Source: Salipiger sp. H15
Lineage (GTDB): Bacteria > Pseudomonadota > Alphaproteobacteria > Rhodobacterales > Rhodobacteraceae
Assembly: GCF_040409955.1 (NCBI RefSeq)
Contig: NZ_CP123384.1
Coordinates: 2,179,501 to 2,243,500, forward strand
Direction: 5' to 3'
DNA: 64,000 nucleotides
A model generated the notes under the pieces. It made no database searches. It was not told the DNA's origin and saw only the letters and a list, made by a program, of their open reading frames with translations. Of the stretch, positions 53,844-63,760 are shown one piece after another. Both the position numbers and the translations under genes were made by a program. How positions within the stretch are numbered: the first letter of the stretch is position 1; every line of letters begins with the position of its first letter.

Positions 53844-55229
53844 TCAGAGACCCATGGAGCCGAGCAGGATCACCAGGATCGTCGCGACGACCGGGATCGC
53901 CACGGCCACCACGAAGACGTCCGAGTAGCTCTTCTTGTGGGTCATGCCGGTGATCGCCAGCAGGGTGATGACGGCGCCGTTGTGCGGCAGCGCGTCGAAC
54001 CCGCCCGAGGACAGCGCCGTCACGCGGTGCATCAGCTCCATGCTGATGCCCTGCTCGGCGCCCATGGCGGCGAACTGCTCGCCGAGCGCCTTGAGCGCGA
54101 TCGACATGCCGCCCGAGGCCGAGCCGGTGATGCCGGCGAGCACGTTCACCGCGACCGCCAGCGAGGCCACCGGGTTGTGCGGGAAGAGGCCGAGCACCGC
54201 GTCGCGGATGATCGCGAAGGCGGGCAGCGAGGCGATGACCGCGCCGTAGCCGACCTCGGAGGCGGTGTTGAAGATCGGCAGCAGCGAGCCCATCGTGCCC
54301 TTGTTGACCGTCTCCTTGACGTCGGCGAAGCGCTTCCAGTTCAGCGCCAGCGCCAGCACGATCGACACGACCAGCGAGACGATGATCGCCCAGATGCCCG
54401 CGACGCTCTTCAGCGAGGTCTCGCCGTATTGCGGCTGTGCGAGGTAGTCGGCGCTCATGCTGGGGATGATCAGGTAGGTGAAGGCCGCGTTGAGCGCGAT
54501 CACCGAGATCACCGGCAGGATCGCCGCGAAGAAGCCGGGCATGTCGGCATCCTCGGGCAGCGAGCTGTCGGCTGCGGTGCGCTCGTGCACGCCGTAGCCC
54601 TCGCCGCGGCCCTGCGCCGCCTTGGCGCGGCGGCCGAGCCAGAGCGTGCCGCCGCCGAGCATGATGAGGCCCGCCAGCGTGCCGAGCAGCGGCGCCGCAA
54701 AGACGTTGGTGCCGAAGAACGGGATCGGGATCGCGTTCTGGATCGCCGGGGTGCCGGGGAAGGCGGTCATGGTGAAGGTGAAGGAGCCGAGCGCGATCGC
54801 CGCGGGCAGCAGGCGCTTCGGCACGTCGGCGCGGCGGAAGAGCGCGTTGGCGATCGGGTAGATCGCGAAGGCCACCACGAAGAGCGACACGCCGCCGTAG
54901 GTGAGCACGCCGCAGGCGAGGACCACGGCGAGGATGGCGCGGTCACCGCCCACCCATGCGACGATCTTCTCGGCGATGCTGCGCGCCGCGCCGCCGTCGG
55001 CCATGACCTTGCCGAAGATCGCGCCCAGCAGGAACAGCGGGAAGTAGGTGATCACGTAGCCGCCGAGCGACTTCATGAAGACCTGGGTGTAGGTTGCCAG
55101 CACCGGCAGTCCGCCGGAAAACAGCACGGCCAGCATGGCCAGAAGCGGTGCCAGGATCAGCACGTTGATGCCGCGGTAGGCCAGGTACATAAGCAGGCCG
55201 AGCGACAGAACGATCCCTAGGAGACCCAT
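53844..55229 (-). CDS. GntP-family permease (gluconate/glycerate-type)
   Basis: 461 residues, about 12 to 14 predicted helices, GntP/CitMHS superfamily: FPLFLLGAIFGKVMADGGAA, TAFPGTPAIQNAIPI, GSASGGMSIAL. H+ symporter of small carboxylates. Because the next genes make glucosylglycerate and the opposite strand encodes its phosphorylase, glycerate or a related acid is a plausible substrate. GGAGGAT ribosome site. Confidence 0.85.
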   Translation of the reverse strand: MGLLGIVLSLGLLMYLAYRGINVLILAPLLAMLAVLFSGGLPVLATYTQVFMKSLGGYVITYFPLFLLGAIFGKVMADGGAARSIAEKIVAWVGGDRAILAVVLACGVLTYGGVSLFVVAFAIYPIANALFRRADVPKRLLPAAIALGSFTFTMTAFPGTPAIQNAIPIPFFGTNVFAAPLLGTLAGLIMLGGGTLWLGRRAKAAQGRGEGYGVHERTAADSSLPEDADMPGFFAAILPVISVIALNAAFTYLIIPSMSADYLAQPQYGETSLKSVAGIWAIIVSLVVSIVLALALNWKRFADVKETVNKGTMGSLLPIFNTASEVGYGAVIASLPAFAIIRDAVLGLFPHNPVASLAVAVNVLAGITGSASGGMSIALKALGEQFAAMGAEQGISMELMHRVTALSSGGFDALPHNGAVITLLAITGMTHKKSYSDVFVVAVAIPVVATILVILLGSMGL

Positions 55230-55414
55230 TCTTATCCTCCTCTCGATGTGAAGGGCCCTGCGGGGGAGGGCCGCGGCGATGGGAGGGGCCGGGCCGGCAG
55301 GGCACGCAGGTTCTTCTACTCACGGGCGATGACGCGCGCGTCAACGCGACCGGAGCGGAAAAAGCGGGCATTTTCCAGAGGACGTCGCGGCACTTACGCC
55401 ACGGCAGGCGGTTT

Positions 55415-56635
55415 TCAGCCGAACTCGGCGTCGTCCGCCGCCACGGCGGCGCGAAAATCGGCAAGCAGCGTCGGGTCCGCCGAATGCACGCGATTCCACG
55501 TCGGGATGAAGGGGGTTTCCTGCGGGTTCTCGATGAAGAGCTGCCCGGCGCGCACGATGTTCTCGCCGAACATCTCGATGCTGCGCTCCTCGGCGTGGCG
55601 GTCGATGGCGAGACCGTTCATCTTGGCATCGGCGGAATAGGCCTCGAGCAGGTCGAGCGCCGAGCGGTAGTAGGTGGCCTTGAGCGTGCGGAACACATGC
55701 GGGGTGAAGACCGTGCCGTCGGCGGCGAGCTTGCGGAAGATCGCCTTGCAGATGTCGACCGACATGCGCGAGAGCCCCTGGCTCGCGTCCTCCGGCGAGA
55801 GGTCCTGGTGCTTGTGGTCGTAGACGTCGGCGATCTCGACCTGGCAGACCTGCCGCGGGCCGAGGTTGCGCCAGGCTTCCGAGAGCACGCCGATCTCGAG
55901 CCCCCAGTCCGAGGGAATGCGCAGGTCGGGCAGCAGCCCGGTGCGCAGCGCCATCTCGCCCGAGAGCGGGTAGCGGAAGGCGCGCAGGTAATCGATGTAG
56001 TCGCGATCGCCGATGGTGCGCTTGAGCGCGATCAGCAGCGGCGAGACCAGCAGGCGGGTGACGCGGCCGTTCAGCTTGCCGCCGCCGACGCGCGGGTAGT
56101 AGCCCTTGGAAAGCTGGTAGGAAAAGCTCGGGTTGGCGACCGGGTAGACCAGCCGGTCGAGCATCTCGCGCGTGTAGGTGGTGATGTCGCAGTCGTGGAT
56201 CGCCATCACCGCGCTGTCGGCGCAGGAGATGAGATAGCCCATGCAGCCCCAGACGTTCTTGCCCTTGCCCTGCTCCTGCGGCGCGAGGCCGAGCGCCTCG
56301 AGCCGTTCCATGATCGCCAGCATCCGCGGGCTGTCGTTCCAGATCACCGTGGTCTGCTGCGGCAGCACCGAGAAGAAGGAGCGGGCGTGGCGGTACTGCG
56401 CCTCGTCGGCGCGGTCGAGCCCGACGATGATCCGGTGCAGGTAGGTGACGCGGCTCAGTTCGCGCAGGATATGGGGCAGCGCGTCGCCCTCGAGCTCGGA
56501 GTAGAGCGAGGGCAGGATCAGCGAGATCTTGCGGCTCTGCGCGAAGGTCTCGAGCTCGTAGACCATCTCCTCGAGCGGGCGCGAGCGCAGATTGTGGAAC
56601 TGGGCGATGTTGCCGTTCTGCTGGAAGTCGGCCAT
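55415..56635 (-). CDS. gpgS: Glucosyl-3-phosphoglycerate synthase (GT81-like)
   Basis: 406 residues, GT-A glycosyltransferase. Nucleotide-sugar binding LILPSLYSELE at the N-terminus; metal motif in AIHDCDITTY; acceptor-binding PRVGGGKLNGRVTRLLVSPLL; later GLEIGVLSEAWRNL. It transfers glucose from an NDP-glucose to 3-phosphoglycerate. A mannosyl version is the main alternative. The gene starts 12 bp after the phosphatase stop, so the two are one operon. Confidence 0.82.
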   Translation of the reverse strand: MADFQQNGNIAQFHNLRSRPLEEMVYELETFAQSRKISLILPSLYSELEGDALPHILRELSRVTYLHRIIVGLDRADEAQYRHARSFFSVLPQQTTVIWNDSPRMLAIMERLEALGLAPQEQGKGKNVWGCMGYLISCADSAVMAIHDCDITTYTREMLDRLVYPVANPSFSYQLSKGYYPRVGGGKLNGRVTRLLVSPLLIALKRTIGDRDYIDYLRAFRYPLSGEMALRTGLLPDLRIPSDWGLEIGVLSEAWRNLGPRQVCQVEIADVYDHKHQDLSPEDASQGLSRMSVDICKAIFRKLAADGTVFTPHVFRTLKATYYRSALDLLEAYSADAKMNGLAIDRHAEERSIEMFGENIVRAGQLFIENPQETPFIPTWNRVHSADPTLLADFRAAVAADDAEFG

Positions 56636-56647
56636 GGCGGTGGTCTC

Positions 56648-57412
56648 CTAGAGCCCGAGGTCTGCAAGTAGGTCGAGGATCGCGGCGTTCCAGCCGTCGG
56701 GGCCGGGCAGGGCGCTGCGGCGGATGCGCCCCGTGGCCTCGCCGGGCAGGGGCGGGATGGGGGTGCCGTGATCGTTGCGGATGATGACGCCGTGGTCGGC
56801 GGCCTCGATCATCTCGATGTCATTGGGCGCATCGCCGAGCGCGAGGGACGTCTCGCAGCCGAGCTCGGCCATGATCGCCGCCATCTGCTGCGCCTTGGTG
56901 CCGCCGAAGGACAGCGTCAGGAACCGCCCGCCCTTGCGCGCGTGGATGCCCTTGCCGGCCAGCGCGGCGAGAAAGGCATCCTGCCCGGTCTCGCTGCCGG
57001 ACCAGAGCCCGGGCTCGGTGAAGCGGCGTTTGCGGGCGAGGGCGGCGCCGTCGAGGGACAGGCCGGTGATGCGGGCCACCTCGGCGACGTCCATGTCGCC
57101 GAAGCCCCGGAAATGACTGGCATGATCGGGAAGCTCCGCCAGCGCGGCGCGCAGCCTGTCGTAGACGGGTGCATCTTTGGCAAGGTCTCCGGGCCGCACC
57201 CGGTCGGCCCCGTTCTCGACGATGGCGGGCCAGTCGCCGAGGCCAAGCTCGGCCTGCAGCGGCGCGATCTCGGCGGCGGTCTTGGAGGAGGCGAGGATGA
57301 GCGGGATGCGCCGCTGCCGCAGTGCCTCGAGCGCGGGCCGGGCGGCGGCGTGGGAGTAGCTGCCATGGTCGAGCAGCGTCCCGTCGAGATCGGTGAATAC
57401 CGCCAGCCGCAT
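56648..57412 (-). CDS. HAD-IIB phosphatase, glucosyl/mannosyl-3-phosphoglycerate type
   Basis: 254 residues: DLDGTLLDH (Asp8, Asp10), ILASSKTAAEI, the cap domain, and LGDAPNDIEMIEAADHGVII. Sequence order fits the mannosyl-3-phosphoglycerate phosphatase family, which includes GpgP. It removes phosphate from the synthase product to give glucosylglycerate, a compatible solute. First gene of the gpgP-gpgS pair. Confidence 0.82.
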   Translation of the reverse strand: MRLAVFTDLDGTLLDHGSYSHAAARPALEALRQRRIPLILASSKTAAEIAPLQAELGLGDWPAIVENGADRVRPGDLAKDAPVYDRLRAALAELPDHASHFRGFGDMDVAEVARITGLSLDGAALARKRRFTEPGLWSGSETGQDAFLAALAGKGIHARKGGRFLTLSFGGTKAQQMAAIMAELGCETSLALGDAPNDIEMIEAADHGVIIRNDHGTPIPPLPGEATGRIRRSALPGPDGWNAAILDLLADLGL

Positions 57413-57562
57413 GTCCCTGCCTTTCCCCGAGCCTTTCCCCCGGGGTCAGTAAACCGGATGGGACGCGGCAAGGGAACCGCAGGGGGCCGGGAAAATGGCT
57501 CCGCGCCGCGACTTGCCCGATTCAGGGCAGCCACGGGGCGGGGCGGCGGCGACCGCGAAACG

Positions 57563-57589
57563 GAAAACGCCGCCCGGGGAGGGCGGCGT
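57563..57589 (-). terminator. Rho-independent terminator of metF
   Basis: 9-bp stem ACGCCGCCC (57567-57575) and GGGCGGCGT (57581-57589) with a GGGGA loop; on the minus strand followed by TTTTCCG. 35 bp after the metF stop. Confidence 0.8.
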
Positions 57590-57624
57590 CCGTGGTCGTT
57601 CCGATGCGTGGGCCGGGTCGCGGC

Positions 57625-58491
57625 TCAGGCGACGTTCTCGAGCTTGTTCTCGGGCGTCACGCCAAGCGCGAAGCAGACGTCGCGGGTCAGCTCGGGGCGG
57701 TTGAGCGTGTAGAAGTGCAGCTTGTCGACGCCGCCCTCCAGCAGCTCGTTGCAGAGCTCGGTGCACATGGCGGTCGCCAGCAGGTCCTGCCGGTCGTCGC
57801 GCTCGGCCTTCTCGAAGGCCTCGATCACCCAGCCGGGGATCTTGGTGCCGGTGGCCTCGGCAAAGCGGCGCGCGCCCTTCCAGTTCTCGATCGGCAGGAT
57901 GCCCGGCACGATCGGCTTGTCGATCCCGGCCTTCACGCATGCGTCGCGGAAGCGGAAGAAGCTCTCGGCCTCGAAGAAGAACTGGGTCAGCGCCTCCGAC
58001 GCGCCGGCGTCGAACTTGCGCTTGAGGTACTCGACATCGGCGGTGGCCGAGGGCGCCTCGGGGTGCTTGTCGGGATAGGCGCCGACGCGGATGGTGAAAT
58101 CGCCGGTCTCGCGCAGCGCCTCGATCAGCTCGATCGACGAGCCGAAACCCTCGGGGTGGGGGGTGAAGCCGCTGGCGCCCTTGGGCGGATCGCCCCGCAG
58201 CGCGACGATATCGCTCACGCCCGCCTCGTGGAACTGCCGCGCGATGGCCAGCGTCTCTTCGCGCGTGGCGTCGACGCAGGTCAGGTGCGCGGCCACCTTC
58301 AGGCCGGAGTTCTTGTGCAGGGTGGCGACGACGTCACGGGTCAGCTCGCGCGTGGTGCCGCCCGCGCCATAGGTGACCGACACGAAGCGCGGACCGAGCG
58401 GCGAGAGCGCCTGCACCGTGTCCCACAGCCGGAAGGTCGCCTCGATGTTGCGCGGCGGGAAGAATTCGAAAGAGATGTCGGGGCGCGTCAT
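57625..58491 (-). CDS. metF: 5,10-methylenetetrahydrofolate reductase
   Basis: Flavoprotein reducing methylene-THF to methyl-THF for methionine synthesis. TIM-barrel signatures: ISFEFFPPRN, VTYGAGGTTRE, HLTCV, DIVALRGDPP, GGVDKLHFYTLNR. With ATG 58491 it has 288 residues, matching the family; an ATG at 58530 adds 13 residues. Divergent from its presumed activator metR, with 97 bp between starts. Confidence 0.95.
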   Translation of the reverse strand: MTRPDISFEFFPPRNIEATFRLWDTVQALSPLGPRFVSVTYGAGGTTRELTRDVVATLHKNSGLKVAAHLTCVDATREETLAIARQFHEAGVSDIVALRGDPPKGASGFTPHPEGFGSSIELIEALRETGDFTIRVGAYPDKHPEAPSATADVEYLKRKFDAGASEALTQFFFEAESFFRFRDACVKAGIDKPIVPGILPIENWKGARRFAEATGTKIPGWVIEAFEKAERDDRQDLLATAMCTELCNELLEGGVDKLHFYTLNRPELTRDVCFALGVTPENKLENVA

Positions 58492-58529
58492 GGGCCGGGA
58501 CTCCAGTTTGGATTTCGGTCCTTGTGACA

Positions 58530-58556
58530 TATGAGCCTTTGTGAGACAAACTCATA
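58530..58556. promoter_or_regulatory. Candidate MetR operator between metF and metR
   Basis: TATGAG (58530-58535) and CTCATA (58551-58556) form an inverted repeat with a 15-bp spacer containing GTGAGAC. Position between divergent metF and metR is as expected for a LysR-type regulator; it is not the E. coli MetR consensus. Confidence 0.45.
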
Positions 58557-58588
58557 CTTCTCAAGAACAACATGAGGCGAACACTGGG

Positions 58589-59494
58589 ATGCACATCGAG
58601 TTTCGTCATCTGCGCACGATCAAGGCCATTCACGAGGCCGGGGGGCTCGCGCGTGCTGCCGATCAGCTGAACATAACGCAATCGGCGCTGTCCCACCAGA
58701 TCAAGGGGCTGGAGGACCAGGCCGGCGTCGAACTCTTCGTGCGCCGCTCCAAACCGATGAAGCTTTCCGCCGCCGGGCTGCGCCTGCTGCGGCTCGCCGA
58801 CCAGGTGCTGCCGCAGGTCGAGGCGGCGATGGCCGAGTTCGACGGGCTGCGCAAGGGCTCGGTCGGGCGGCTGCACATCGCCATCGAGTGCCACGCCTGT
58901 TTCGAATGGCTGTTCCCGGTGCTCGAGGGCTTCCGCAAGAGCTGGGGCGAGATCGATGTCGACATCCGTCCGGGGCTCGCCTTCGACGCGCTTCCGGCGC
59001 TGGTGAAGGAGGAGGTGGACGTGGTGATCTCGTCCGATCCCGAGGATCTGCCCGGTGTTACCTTCACCCCGCTCTTCGAATATCACCCGGTCTTCGTCGC
59101 CGCCGCCTCGCATCCGCTTGCCGGCAAGCCCTGGATCGAGGCGCAGGATTTCCGCGGCGAGACGCTGATCACCTACCCGGTGGACCGCGCGCGGCTCGAT
59201 ATCTTCTCGCAATTGCTGACCCCGGCCAAGGTCGAACCGGCGGCGATTCGCCAAGTCGAACTCACGGCCGTGATTCTGCTATTGGTTGCGTCGAATCGCG
59301 GTGTCGCGGTGCTACCCGATTGGGTCGTGCGCGAGGTGAAGTACAATTCCGATTACGTCACGCGGCCGCTGACCGAGGCCGGGATCACCCGGCACCTCTA
59401 TGCCGCGACGCGCACCGAGGACCTCGACAAGCCCTACATGACCGACCTGATCCGGCTGGCCGGTCAGGAGGCGCGGCGGCTGCAGGCACAGTAG
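58589..59494 (+). CDS. metR: LysR-family regulator MetR
   Basis: 301 residues: N-terminal winged HTH (about 4-62; HLRTIKAIHEAGGLARAADQL, TQSALSHQIKGLE) and a periplasmic-binding-like effector domain (about 90-295) resembling homocysteine-sensing MetR. ATG 58589 gives the family start MHIEFRHLRTI. Likely activates metF and other methionine genes. Confidence 0.9.
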   Translation: MHIEFRHLRTIKAIHEAGGLARAADQLNITQSALSHQIKGLEDQAGVELFVRRSKPMKLSAAGLRLLRLADQVLPQVEAAMAEFDGLRKGSVGRLHIAIECHACFEWLFPVLEGFRKSWGEIDVDIRPGLAFDALPALVKEEVDVVISSDPEDLPGVTFTPLFEYHPVFVAAASHPLAGKPWIEAQDFRGETLITYPVDRARLDIFSQLLTPAKVEPAAIRQVELTAVILLLVASNRGVAVLPDWVVREVKYNSDYVTRPLTEAGITRHLYAATRTEDLDKPYMTDLIRLAGQEARRLQAQ

Positions 59495-59567
59495 CGCTCA
59501 GCGCAAGGGCATACATGGGCCATGGCGCCGGAAGCTCTCACTCCGGCGGGCAGACGGAAACTGCCGG

Positions 59568-59594
59568 AACCCGACCCCGGGTAGGGGTAGGGTT
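59568..59594. terminator. Convergent terminator between metR and csp
   Basis: AACCCGACCCC (59568-59578) pairs with GGGGTAGGGTT (59584-59594), 11 bp with one mismatch, loop GGGTA. On the plus strand a T-rich tract follows (59595-59625). Confidence 0.55.
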
Positions 59595-59615
59595 GTTCGC
59601 TATATATTGTTGTTT

Positions 59616-59822
59616 TTAAATTGTTTTCAGGTCGGACGCCATCATGCGCCCGTCGCGACCTTCCTTGAGCTCGTAGCTCACTTTCTGATTGTCCGCGAGA
59701 CCTGTGAGGCCCGAGCGTTCGACGGCCGAGATGTGAACGAAAACGTCCTTGCCCCCTTCTTCGGGCGCGATGAAGCCGTAGCCTTTGGTGGTATTGAACC
59801 ATTTCACGGTGCCGTTCGGCAT
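59616..59822 (-). CDS. Cold-shock protein (CspA family)
   Basis: 68 residues, single OB-fold RNA chaperone: MPNGTVKWFNTTKGYGFI with RNP1 KGYGFI (13-18) and RNP2 VFVHI (27-31). The upstream 243 bp (59823-60065) has no other gene and could include a long 5' leader, as is common for cold-shock mRNAs. Confidence 0.95.
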   Translation of the reverse strand: MPNGTVKWFNTTKGYGFIAPEEGGKDVFVHISAVERSGLTGLADNQKVSYELKEGRDGRMMASDLKTI

Positions 59823-60065
59823 GTTTCCCGTGCTCCTTCCAACTTTCCTGTTTCTACCCGTAATGCGGGCGCCCCGTCACGTTCGCCTCTCAGGGGGAGG
59901 ATCGCCTGTCCCGGTGAAAAACGCGGGAAAATCGTGGCTTTCCGGGTCTGATCATCGAAGGTAACGGGGCAAGAGTTGCACGGTGCCTGTAAAAATCAAG
60001 AGAAACGCTTCGCACCTGCGGCATTAGGCAATAAATGGTGTCCCGGAAGATCAAGGAGATGGCGG

Positions 60066-60380
60066 ATGCTGATTTACGGGCTCAAGACCTGCGACACGTG
60101 CCGGAAGGCGCAGAAGGCGTTGCCGGACGCGGAATTTCGCGATGTCCGCGCGGATGGCGTGCCGGCCGAGGTGATCGCCTCGGCGCTGGCGGAATTCGGC
60201 GACAAGCTGGTCAACACCCGCTCGACCACCTGGCGCGAACTCGACGAGGCCGAGCGCGCCCGCCCCGCGCCCGACCTGCTGGCGGCCCACCCGACGCTGA
60301 TGAAGCGCCCGCTGATCGTCGACGGCGCCACGATGCACCTCGGCTGGACCAAGGACGTCGAGGCAGCGCTGGTGAAATAA
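60066..60380 (+). CDS. ArsC/Spx-like thioredoxin-fold protein
   Basis: 104 residues with the ArsC-family fold and an N-terminal CxxC (YGLKTCDTCRKA; Cys9, Cys12), then RSTTWRELDEAE and MKRPLIVDGATMHLGW. Resembles the YffB/Spx-related group rather than true arsenate reductase, since the CxxC type lacks arsenate-site Arg residues. Start chosen behind AAGGAG. Confidence 0.85.
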   Translation: MLIYGLKTCDTCRKAQKALPDAEFRDVRADGVPAEVIASALAEFGDKLVNTRSTTWRELDEAERARPAPDLLAAHPTLMKRPLIVDGATMHLGWTKDVEAALVK

Positions 60381-60416
60381 GCCCGCGTCGCTCTCGGGCC
60401 TCATGGGACCCGAAAT

Positions 60417-60450
60417 GAAAAAGCCCCGGGCAGGTGCCTGGGGCTTTTTC
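60417..60450. terminator. Bidirectional terminator between ArsC-like gene and thrS
   Basis: GAAAAAGCCCC (60417-60427) and GGGGCTTTTTC (60440-60450) form a stem with an inner GGCA/TGCC pair; A- and T-runs on each side make it work in both directions. Confidence 0.88.
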
Positions 60451-60468
60451 GTTGTCAAGAAGACCGGC

Positions 60469-62415
60469 TCAGCGCAGGTCGGGGGCGGTGGCGTCCGAGG
60501 ACAGCGCCGCGACGATCTCGTCGAGGCTCTGCACCGCGGTGTCCTTCTCGCCGAGACGGCGCACGGTGACGGTGCGCTCCTCGACCTCGCGGTGACCCAC
60601 GGCGAGGATCACCGGCACCTTGCCCACCGAGTGCTCGCGCACCTTGTAGTTGATCTTCTCGTTGCGCGTGTCGGCCTCGGCGCGGACGCCGGCGGCCTTC
60701 AGGGCGGCGACGACCTCGAGCACGTAGTCATCCGCCTCGGACGTGATCGAGGCGACCACAACCTGGCGCGGCGCCAGCCAGAAGGGCAGCTTGCCCGCGT
60801 GTTCCTCGATCAGGATGCCGATGAAACGCTCGAACGAGCCCAGCACGGCGCGGTGCAGCATGACCGGGCGGTGCTTTTCGCCGTCCTGGCCGATGTAGCT
60901 CGCCTCGAGCCGCTCGGGCAGGTTGGGGTCCACCTGCAGCGTGCCGCACTGCCAGTCCCGGCCGATCGCGTCGGTCAGGGTGAACTCGAGCTTGGGACCG
61001 TAGAAGGCGCCTTCGCCCTCCTGGATCTCGTACTCGTAGCCCGCCGCGCGGCAGGCGTCGCCAAGCGCCGCCTCGACGCGGTCCCAGCTCTCGTCCGAGC
61101 CGATGCGCTTCTCGGGGCGGGTCGAGAGCTTGATCGTCCAGTTCTCGAAGCCAAGGTCGGAGTAGATCGACGCGAGGAACTCGATGAACTTCTTGGTTTC
61201 CGTCTCGATCTGCTCGTCGGTGCAGAAGATGTGCGCGTCGTCCTGGGTGAAGCCGCGGACCCGCATGATGCCGTGCAGCGCGCCCGAGGGCTCGTAGCGG
61301 TTGCACGAGCCGAACTCGGCCATGCGCAGCGGCAGGTCGCGGTAGGACTTCAGGCCCTGGTTGAACACCTGCACGTGGCAGGGGCAGTTCATCGGCTTGA
61401 GCGCGTTGATCGCCTTCTCGCGGGCGTGCTCCTCGTCGACTTCGACGATGAACATGTTTTCCTGGTAGTTGTCCCAGTGACCGGACTTCTCCCAGAGCTT
61501 GCGATCGACGACCTGCGGCGTGTTCACCTCGACGTAGCCGTCACGCTCCTGCCGGCGGCGCATGTAGTCCTGCAGCGTGGTGTAGATCTTCCAGCCGTTC
61601 GGGTGCCAGAAGATCTGCCCGGGCGCTTCCGGCTGGAGGTGGAACAGATCCATCTCGCGGCCGAGCTTGCGGTGGTCGCGCTTCGCCGCTTCCTCGAGGA
61701 AGTTCAGGTACTTCTTCAGCTCGTCGCGGTTGCGGAAGGCCACGCCGGTGATCCGCTGCAGCATCGGGCGCGAGACGTCGCCGAACCAGTAGGCGCCCGA
61801 GACGCCCATCAGCTTGAACGCGTCGGCCGGAAGCTGCGCGGTGTTCTGCAGGTGCGGGCCGCGGCAGAGGTCCTGCCAGTCGCCGTGCCAGTACATGCGG
61901 ATCGGCGCGCCCTCGGGGATGCGGTCCACCAGCTCGACCTTGTAGCTCTCGCCGCCGTCCTTGTAGAACCGGCGCGCACGCTCGCGATCCCAGATCTCGG
62001 TCTTCACCTCGTCCCGGGCGGCGATGATGTCCTTCATCTTCGCCTCGATCTGGCCGAGGTCCTCCGGCGTGAAGGGCTCGGCGCGGTCGAAGTCGTAGAA
62101 CCAGCCGTGGTCGGTGACCGGGCCGATGGTGACCTTGGTGTCGGGCCAGATCTCCTGCACGGCGCGCGCCATCACGTGCGCGAGGTCGTGGCGGATCAGC
62201 TCGAGCGCCTGGTCCTCGTCCTGCATCGTGTGGATCGCGATCGTGCTGTCCGCGTCGATGGGCCATTGCAGGTCCCAGTGCGCGCCGTTCACGGTGGCGG
62301 AGATGGCCTTTTTCGAAAGGCTCTTGGAAATGGCTGCGGCCACGTCGGCAGGGGTCACGCCCTTGTCGAACTCGCGCGCATTGCCATCGGGGAATGTCAG
62401 GGAAATCTGGCTCAC
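60469..62415 (-). CDS. thrS: Threonyl-tRNA synthetase
   Basis: Class II synthetase charging tRNA-Thr. 648 residues: TGS domain (1-63), editing/SAD domain with [11 protein letters not shown] (HxxxH near 73-77) and CRGPHL, catalytic core ([51 protein letters not shown] seen in parts), and the C-terminal anticodon domain. Zinc ligands Cys and His are in place. Complete and ordinary. Confidence 0.97.
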   Translation of the reverse strand: MSQISLTFPDGNAREFDKGVTPADVAAAISKSLSKKAISATVNGAHWDLQWPIDADSTIAIHTMQDEDQALELIRHDLAHVMARAVQEIWPDTKVTIGPVTDHGWFYDFDRAEPFTPEDLGQIEAKMKDIIAARDEVKTEIWDRERARRFYKDGGESYKVELVDRIPEGAPIRMYWHGDWQDLCRGPHLQNTAQLPADAFKLMGVSGAYWFGDVSRPMLQRITGVAFRNRDELKKYLNFLEEAAKRDHRKLGREMDLFHLQPEAPGQIFWHPNGWKIYTTLQDYMRRRQERDGYVEVNTPQVVDRKLWEKSGHWDNYQENMFIVEVDEEHAREKAINALKPMNCPCHVQVFNQGLKSYRDLPLRMAEFGSCNRYEPSGALHGIMRVRGFTQDDAHIFCTDEQIETETKKFIEFLASIYSDLGFENWTIKLSTRPEKRIGSDESWDRVEAALGDACRAAGYEYEIQEGEGAFYGPKLEFTLTDAIGRDWQCGTLQVDPNLPERLEASYIGQDGEKHRPVMLHRAVLGSFERFIGILIEEHAGKLPFWLAPRQVVVASITSEADDYVLEVVAALKAAGVRAEADTRNEKINYKVREHSVGKVPVILAVGHREVEERTVTVRRLGEKDTAVQSLDEIVAALSSDATAPDLR

Positions 62416-62536
62416 TGGCCTTGTCTCCTCGTCGGTCTGGCGCCCACGGAACGCCCGGTTGCGGGTTATATGTCGTGCCGCCTTGTGGCCTTCGGGGGAA
62501 GGGGTGTCAAGCCGCCGGGCGGGAGGGCGTCGCGCC

Positions 62537-63760
62537 CTAGGGCCGCAGGATCCTCGGGGCGGGGGCTTCGAAGGTCATCCTGCCGCCGCGCATCCCCCAG
62601 ACCGGGCGCCGTATCTCGGCCATCGCCGCGGCGCGGCTCGCGCAGGGCAGCAGCACCAGATCCGCGGGACCGCCGACCTCGATGCGGTCCTCGACGCCGA
62701 GCAGGCGGAAGGGATCGCGGCTCACCATGTCGAAACAGGCGGCCAGTTCCTCGGCCCCGCCAAGCTGCGCGACATTGGCGAATAGGTTCGCCATGCGCGG
62801 CAGCGAGCAGTCGCCATAGGGGGTGAAGGGGTTCAGCACGTTGTTCGTCGCCACGGTGCAGCAGACGCCGGCCTCGTGGAAGCGGTGCGCAGGCGCAACG
62901 CCGCGCGGCACGGCGTGGTCATGCCCGCGCCCGGTGATGAAGAGGTCCGTCGCGGGCAGCACGGTGAGCGCGATCCCGGCCTCCTTCAGCAGCGCGACGC
63001 TCCGCGCCAGCTCGGCGGGGGGCAGCATCGAGAGCTTGGTGACATGGCCGATGGCGACGCGCCCCTGCATCCCGAAGGCGATGGTCTGCCGCGCCACCTC
63101 GTCGAGGTGCCGCCAACTGGTGTCGAGGTCGAAGTCGAGGTGGAAGTCGAGGTCCACGTCGAATTCCCGCGCCATGGCGAAAAGGAGGGCGATCTGCCCC
63201 TCGGGGTCGGTGTCGGTGTAGGGGCAGCCGCCGAGCAGGTCGGCGCCATCCGCCAGCGCCGCGCGCAGCAGCGCCTCGGTGCCGGGGTAGTTGAGCAGCC
63301 CTTCCTGAGGAAAGACGCAGATCTGCAGATCGAGCGCCCATGCGTAGTCGGCCTTCAGCCGCTTCACCGCGTCGAACCCTGCCAGCCCGATCACCGGGTC
63401 GATCTCGACCTGCGTGCGGATGAGCGTGGTGCCCTGTCCGATGGCCTGCTCGAGCACCCGCGCGCCGCGGGCATGGACATCCCCGGCGGTGAAATCCTTC
63501 TTTGCGGCGGTGACCGCCGCGAGCGCGCCCTTGAGATCGCCGGTCAGGTTCACCGCGCGTTCGAGGATGCAGGCCTTGTCGAGGTGCAGGTGGCTGTCGG
63601 CAAAGCCGCGGAAGACCAGCCCTCCGCCCGCGTCGAGCGCCGGGGCATCGGTGGCGAGGTTCGGGGTGACAACAGCGATCCGGCCCTCGGCGATGCCGAT
63701 GTCGACCGGCGCCGCGCCGTCCTCGAGGCGCGCGCCCCGGATGACCAGATCGAGTGTCAT
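62537..63760 (-). CDS. Amidohydrolase, cytosine-deaminase-like
   Basis: 407 residues of the metal-dependent hydrolase superfamily: beta-sandwich start [15 protein letters not shown], metal site DSHLHLDKA (His57, His59), [22 protein letters not shown], then [21 protein letters not shown]. It resembles CodA and N-isopropylammelide-type deaminases; the DxNN region (ATNNV) differs from standard CodA, so the substrate is open. ATG 63760 follows GGGAG; the long upstream in-frame extension is Arg-rich and unlikely. Confidence 0.85.
   Translation of the reverse strand: MTLDLVIRGARLEDGAAPVDIGIAEGRIAVVTPNLATDAPALDAGGGLVFRGFADSHLHLDKACILERAVNLTGDLKGALAAVTAAKKDFTAGDVHARGARVLEQAIGQGTTLIRTQVEIDPVIGLAGFDAVKRLKADYAWALDLQICVFPQEGLLNYPGTEALLRAALADGADLLGGCPYTDTDPEGQIALLFAMAREFDVDLDFHLDFDLDTSWRHLDEVARQTIAFGMQGRVAIGHVTKLSMLPPAELARSVALLKEAGIALTVLPATDLFITGRGHDHAVPRGVAPAHRFHEAGVCCTVATNNVLNPFTPYGDCSLPRMANLFANVAQLGGAEELAACFDMVSRDPFRLLGVEDRIEVGGPADLVLLPCASRAAAMAEIRRPVWGMRGGRMTFEAPAPRILRP

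Noticed and set aside
58492..58588. Possible SAM riboswitch before metF
   Set aside because: The interval is under 100 bp and shared with divergent metR; no SAM-I or SAM-II core was seen.
60403..62826. 807-codon plus-strand open frame over thrS
   Set aside because: Shadow of thrS; crosses a strong bidirectional terminator.
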